From Celeribacter indicus (lineage in GTDB: Bacteria; Pseudomonadota; Alphaproteobacteria; Rhodobacterales; Rhodobacteraceae), in NCBI RefSeq assembly GCF_000819565.1, contig NZ_CP004393.1, positions 2,480,001-2,544,000 of the forward strand: a stretch of 64,000 nt of DNA, given 5' to 3'. Shown piece after piece: positions 61,245 to 64,000 of this stretch. Within the stretch, counting starts at the first letter, position 1. Each line of letters starts with the position of its first letter. The translations under genes were made by a program, and so were the position numbers. The notes under the pieces were generated by a model. That model was not told the origin of the DNA and did no database searches. It saw only the letters and a program-made list of their open reading frames with translations.

Positions 61245-63065
61245 TCAGTCTTCCCAATACCAGGTGGTTTCACGCCAAAGGATCCAGTCGCCATAGAGCG
61301 GCAATGGTTCCGGGTAATGCAGTTCCTTCACATGCGCATCGAAGCTCTCGTTCCAGGCGTAGAGCGGGATGGCATAGCGGCCCGCGGTCAGCACCCGGTC
61401 AAGCGCCCGCGTCGCGGCCGTCGCGGTCTCGCGATCCTCCGCATCGAGCATCTTCGCGATCAGTGCGTCAACCACCGGATCGTCGATCCCCGCGATGTTG
61501 CGCGAGCCGGGCGTGTTGGCCGCGGTCTGTCCGAAATAGGCATATTGCTCGTTGCCGGGGCTCAGCGACAGCCCGTAGCGCACCGGCGTCATACCGAAGT
61601 CGAACGTGTTGATCCGCTGCGTATATTGCGCCGCGTCCACGACGGAAATCCGCGGCTCGATCCCGACCTGGCGGAGCGCCTGCACATAGGTGTCCACGAT
61701 CGACTGGTTCTCGTCATCGTTGACCTCGAGCACGATCTCGAAGGTAAAGGGCGCGCCGGAGGCGTTCACCATCCGGCCGTTCTCCACCGTCCAGCCGGCC
61801 TCCTCCATCAGCCCGAGCGCCCGACGCATCGCGCCGCGGTCGAGCTCCCGGCCCGAGGAGGTCGGGAATTCATAGCCCTCGAGCGTGTCGGGGAGAAGCT
61901 GGTCGCGGTAGGGCGCGAGCAGGTCGGCGACCTTGCCCTCGGCCGGACCCGGACGCATGCCGAGCGGAGAGTTGGAATAATAGGAGGTGATCCGGCTCTG
62001 TTGTCCGCCGGTCTGCACCTCGTTGACATAATCGAAGTTGAACATCTCGATCATCGCCTGACGCACGCGCCAGTCGGAGAATTGCGGCTGGCGGGTGTTC
62101 ATCGCAAACCCGGTCATGCCGGTCGGGCGCTGGTGCGGGATCACCGACTTGACCACGTCGCCCCGCGCGGCCGCGGGAAAGTCGTACTGGTCTTCCCAGC
62201 TCTGGATGTTGAATTCGCGATGCGCATTGAGCGCGCCGGCCTTGAAGGCCTCGATCACGAGCGAGGCATCGGCGAAATATTCGAACCGGATCGTGTCGAA
62301 ATTCGCCTGGCCGCGCATCAGCGGCAGATCCTTGCCCCAGTAATCGGGATTTCGGCTCAGCTCCAGGAACATGCCGGGATCGACCGCGCTCACCACATAG
62401 GGCGCGGAGCTGACGGGAACGTTCGTCACGCCCGACTGGGTGAAATCCTTGTCGTCCCAATAGGCCTTCTTCAGGATCGGGCGCAGGGCCACGAGCAGCG
62501 GCAACTCGCGATTCTCGGTGTTGAAGGTGAATTTCACCGACCGCTCGCCGGTCTGTTCCATCGTCTCGATCTGGTCCCAGAGCGCGGCATAGCGCCCGTG
62601 GCCCTCGGTGCCGAGCACCTCGTAGGACCACATCACGTCCTCGACCGTCACCGGGCTTCCGTCGGAGAATCGCGCCTCCGGGCGCAGGGTGAACTCGACC
62701 CAGCTGCGCGCGGGATCCGTCTCCACCGTCTCGCAGAGCAGGCAATAGAGGGTGAAGGGTTCGGAGAAGGCCTGCGCCATCAGGCTCTCGGCCATCAGAA
62801 AGCGGAGCTGCCAGGGCGCGTTGCCCTTCTGGATGAAGGGATTGAGGCTGTCGAAACTGCCGCCCTCGCCGGTGACGATGGCGCCGCCCTTGGGCGCGTC
62901 CGGCCTCACATAGGGCAGGGCGGTGAAATCCGCGGGAAGCTCCGGCTCGCCATACATCGCGAGCCCGTGCTGCGGCTCCGCGCCTGTCGCGCCTGCCGAG
63001 AGCGCAAGCGCAAGCCCGCAGAATGTGGAGAGTTTTCCGAACCTGCGCAACGACTGCCCTGCCAT
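61245..63065 (-). CDS. Extracellular solute-binding protein family 5 (YejA-like peptide receptor)
   Basis: A 606-aa periplasmic receptor of the oligopeptide/microcin C (YejA) group. The signal peptide ends ALSAGATGA. The mature part shows HGLAMYGEPELPADFTALPYVRPDAPKGG and SFDSLNPF, typical of YejA, and the SBP_bac_5 core (FTLRPEARFSDGSPVTVEDV). The yejBEF permease and ATPase genes are not adjacent downstream; instead an entericidin-like gene follows immediately. It is divergent from a small-RNA candidate. Confidence 0.9.
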   Translation of the reverse strand: MAGQSLRRFGKLSTFCGLALALSAGATGAEPQHGLAMYGEPELPADFTALPYVRPDAPKGGAIVTGEGGSFDSLNPFIQKGNAPWQLRFLMAESLMAQAFSEPFTLYCLLCETVETDPARSWVEFTLRPEARFSDGSPVTVEDVMWSYEVLGTEGHGRYAALWDQIETMEQTGERSVKFTFNTENRELPLLVALRPILKKAYWDDKDFTQSGVTNVPVSSAPYVVSAVDPGMFLELSRNPDYWGKDLPLMRGQANFDTIRFEYFADASLVIEAFKAGALNAHREFNIQSWEDQYDFPAAARGDVVKSVIPHQRPTGMTGFAMNTRQPQFSDWRVRQAMIEMFNFDYVNEVQTGGQQSRITSYYSNSPLGMRPGPAEGKVADLLAPYRDQLLPDTLEGYEFPTSSGRELDRGAMRRALGLMEEAGWTVENGRMVNASGAPFTFEIVLEVNDDENQSIVDTYVQALRQVGIEPRISVVDAAQYTQRINTFDFGMTPVRYGLSLSPGNEQYAYFGQTAANTPGSRNIAGIDDPVVDALIAKMLDAEDRETATAATRALDRVLTAGRYAIPLYAWNESFDAHVKELHYPEPLPLYGDWILWRETTWYWED

Positions 63066-63142
63066 CTGGGGATCCTGCCTCCGTGCTCTTTTGTTGTTTG
63101 CGCCAAGCTACGACGCCCGCGACAGGTTTACAAACTTTAAGC

Positions 63143-63171
63143 TTGGAGTGCGGCAGAGAAACGCGTATAAA
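63143..63171 (+). promoter_or_regulatory. Promoter of the candidate small RNA
   Basis: TTGGAG (63143-63148) and TATAAA (63166-63171) are 17 bases apart, giving initiation near 63178. It is one of the best -10 elements in the window. Confidence 0.6.
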
Positions 63172-63177
63172 GGAGTC

Positions 63178-63253
63178 ACTGCTCGATAGGTTTCTTGCCT
63201 GTATGAAACCTGCCTCAATAACTCAGCGCCCGCCTTGTGCGGGCGTTTTTTTT
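63178..63253 (+). ncRNA. Candidate small RNA of about 75 nt
   Basis: From the predicted start to a textbook terminator, the transcript has two hairpins. The first is AGGTTTC (63188-63194) with GAAACCT (63205-63211), loop TTGCCTGTAT. The second is the terminator CGCCCGC (63227-63233) with GCGGGCG (63239-63245), followed by eight T residues. There is no convincing ORF. It could be a trans-acting sRNA, or a terminated leader of the 3-hydroxybutyrate dehydrogenase gene 200 bases downstream. The sequence family is not recognised. Confidence 0.6.
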
Positions 63254-63450
63254 GGCTCCAGACCGCCCGAAATGTCAAGCTGGCTTGCCCGAAACGCGAC
63301 CCGGTCGCCGCCGGAGGGGCGCGTGCCGCCGCGCCATCGCGGGAGGGAGGCTGGGCAGGCTGAGCTGATTCTCGCCCCTCCCATGCGATTCTGCCCTTTG
63401 ATTTGCGGACGCAGCATTTAAGCTGGCGGCACAGATTCAGGAGAGGCCTC

Positions 63451-64000
63451 ATGACACTCAAGGGAAAAACCGCCATCATCACCGGCTCGAACTCCGGTAT
63501 CGGCCTGGGGGTCGCGCGCGGGCTTGCGAAGGCGGGCGCGGATGTGGTTCTCAACTCCTACACCGATCGCGACGAGGATCACAGGCTCGCCGAGGAACTC
63601 GGGCACGAATTCGGCGTCGCCGCACGCTATATCGGGGCCGACCTGAGCAAGGGCGAGGAGGCGCGGGCGCTGGTGGAGCAGGCGGGAACCTGCGACATCC
63701 TCGTGAACAACGCCGGCATCCAGCACGTCGCCCCGATCGAGGAATTCCCGGTCGAGAAATGGGATGCGATCATCGCGATCATGCTGAGCTCGGCCTTCCA
63801 CACCACCGCCGTCGCCCTGCCGATGATGCGCAAGGCCGGATGGGGCCGGGTGATCAACATCGCCTCCGCCCACGGGCTCACCGCCTCGCCCTACAAGGCC
63901 GCCTATGTCTCCGCCAAGCACGGCGTCGTCGGCATGACGAAGGTCGTGGCGCTCGAGACCGCGAAGGAGAATATCACCGCGAACGCGATCTGTCCGGGCT
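63451..64000 (+). CDS. 3-Hydroxybutyrate dehydrogenase, 5' part
   Basis: SDR enzyme interconverting 3-hydroxybutyrate and acetoacetate, in PHB and ketone-body metabolism. The first 183 residues are present; the frame runs off the window end. NAD-binding TGSNSGIGLGVA is at residues ~11-22, NNAGIQHV near 90, active-site Ser in INIASAHG near 140 and YVSAK near 153. A ribosome site GGAGAGG precedes ATG 63451. Other short-chain dehydrogenase functions are possible but the motif context fits hydroxybutyrate dehydrogenase best. The 63254-63450 stretch before it holds no other gene. Confidence 0.88.
   Translation, partial: MTLKGKTAIITGSNSGIGLGVARGLAKAGADVVLNSYTDRDEDHRLAEELGHEFGVAARYIGADLSKGEEARALVEQAGTCDILVNNAGIQHVAPIEEFPVEKWDAIIAIMLSSAFHTTAVALPMMRKAGWGRVINIASAHGLTASPYKAAYVSAKHGVVGMTKVVALETAKENITANAICPG

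Overview
This is a GC-rich, densely packed, ordinary-looking chromosomal segment from an alphaproteobacterium, almost certainly of the Rhodobacteraceae/Roseobacter group. The evidence is a circularly permuted (two-piece) tmRNA gene with tag ANDNRAPVALAA, an alpha-type SspB, the tellurite-resistance pair trgA-trgB, CcmI, DUF1289, DUF4169, a membrane protein usually labelled 'component of SufBCD complex', and a corrinoid-dependent methyl-transfer module resembling the split methionine synthase of roseobacters. The genus cannot be fixed from the window. I see no prophage, integrase, transposase or CRISPR array.

Layout. 1-5 kb: 3' part of a BCCT transporter, a tRNA(CAU) with a clear promoter, purM-purN, a DsrE protein and RNase D. 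4.8-5.4 kb: a non-coding stretch of degenerate repeats. 5.4-8.4 kb (minus): GNAT acetyltransferase, iron-binding periplasmic protein, mazG, an MmcQ/YjbR protein. 8.5-12.5 kb (plus): cysS with a possible Cys-Cys leader peptide, citramalate synthase, and a degenerate squalene/phytoene synthase-like protein. 12.5-18.7 kb (minus): RHH and DUF4169 proteins, a serine hydrolase, fumC, a methyltransferase, sspB, chrA, an NTF2-like protein. 18.8-23.4 kb: ssrA, a polyamine-type binding protein, a TauE/SafE permease, DUF1289, ruvX, ccmI. 23.7-29.3 kb: a small membrane protein, sodB, a metallophosphoesterase, a host-attachment-type protein with a small partner, rarD, a LOG protein, a LysM protein. 29.4-34.2 kb: Atm1-type exporter, photolyase, trgAB. 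34.2-39 kb: MFS transporter, cobA, an AlkA-type glycosylase, an esterase, a small ORF, an HNH protein. 39.2-43.2 kb: the zwf-pgl-pgi operon behind a sigma70-type promoter and a 14-bp palindromic operator. 43.3-49.4 kb: lipoprotein, SCP2 protein, tRNA-Gly(CCC), fasciclin protein, and the corrinoid module (ASKHA/ferredoxin reactivator, pseudouridine synthase, methyl-THF methyltransferase, 'virulence factor' protein). 49.6-54.4 kb: Ppx/GppA phosphatase, an unusual repeat protein behind an AT-rich island, a SYLF lipoprotein, hemB, a membrane protein. 54.4-64 kb: mfd, Bcr/CflA-type MFS, DsbA-family protein, a small membrane protein, an XRE-cupin regulator, a YejA-like binding protein coupled to an entericidin-like lipoprotein, a candidate small RNA, and the 5' part of a 3-hydroxybutyrate dehydrogenase.

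Most genes are housekeeping: purines, central carbon, heme/corrinoid, cytochrome c maturation, translation rescue, DNA repair. The least explained elements are the Lys/Arg-free repeat protein at 50.8-51.6 kb with its AT-rich upstream region, the two-hairpin small RNA at 63.2 kb, the Cys-Cys leader before cysS, the Arg-rich tails on the two corrinoid-module proteins, the entericidin coupled to a peptide-binding protein, and the repeat field at 4.8-5.4 kb.
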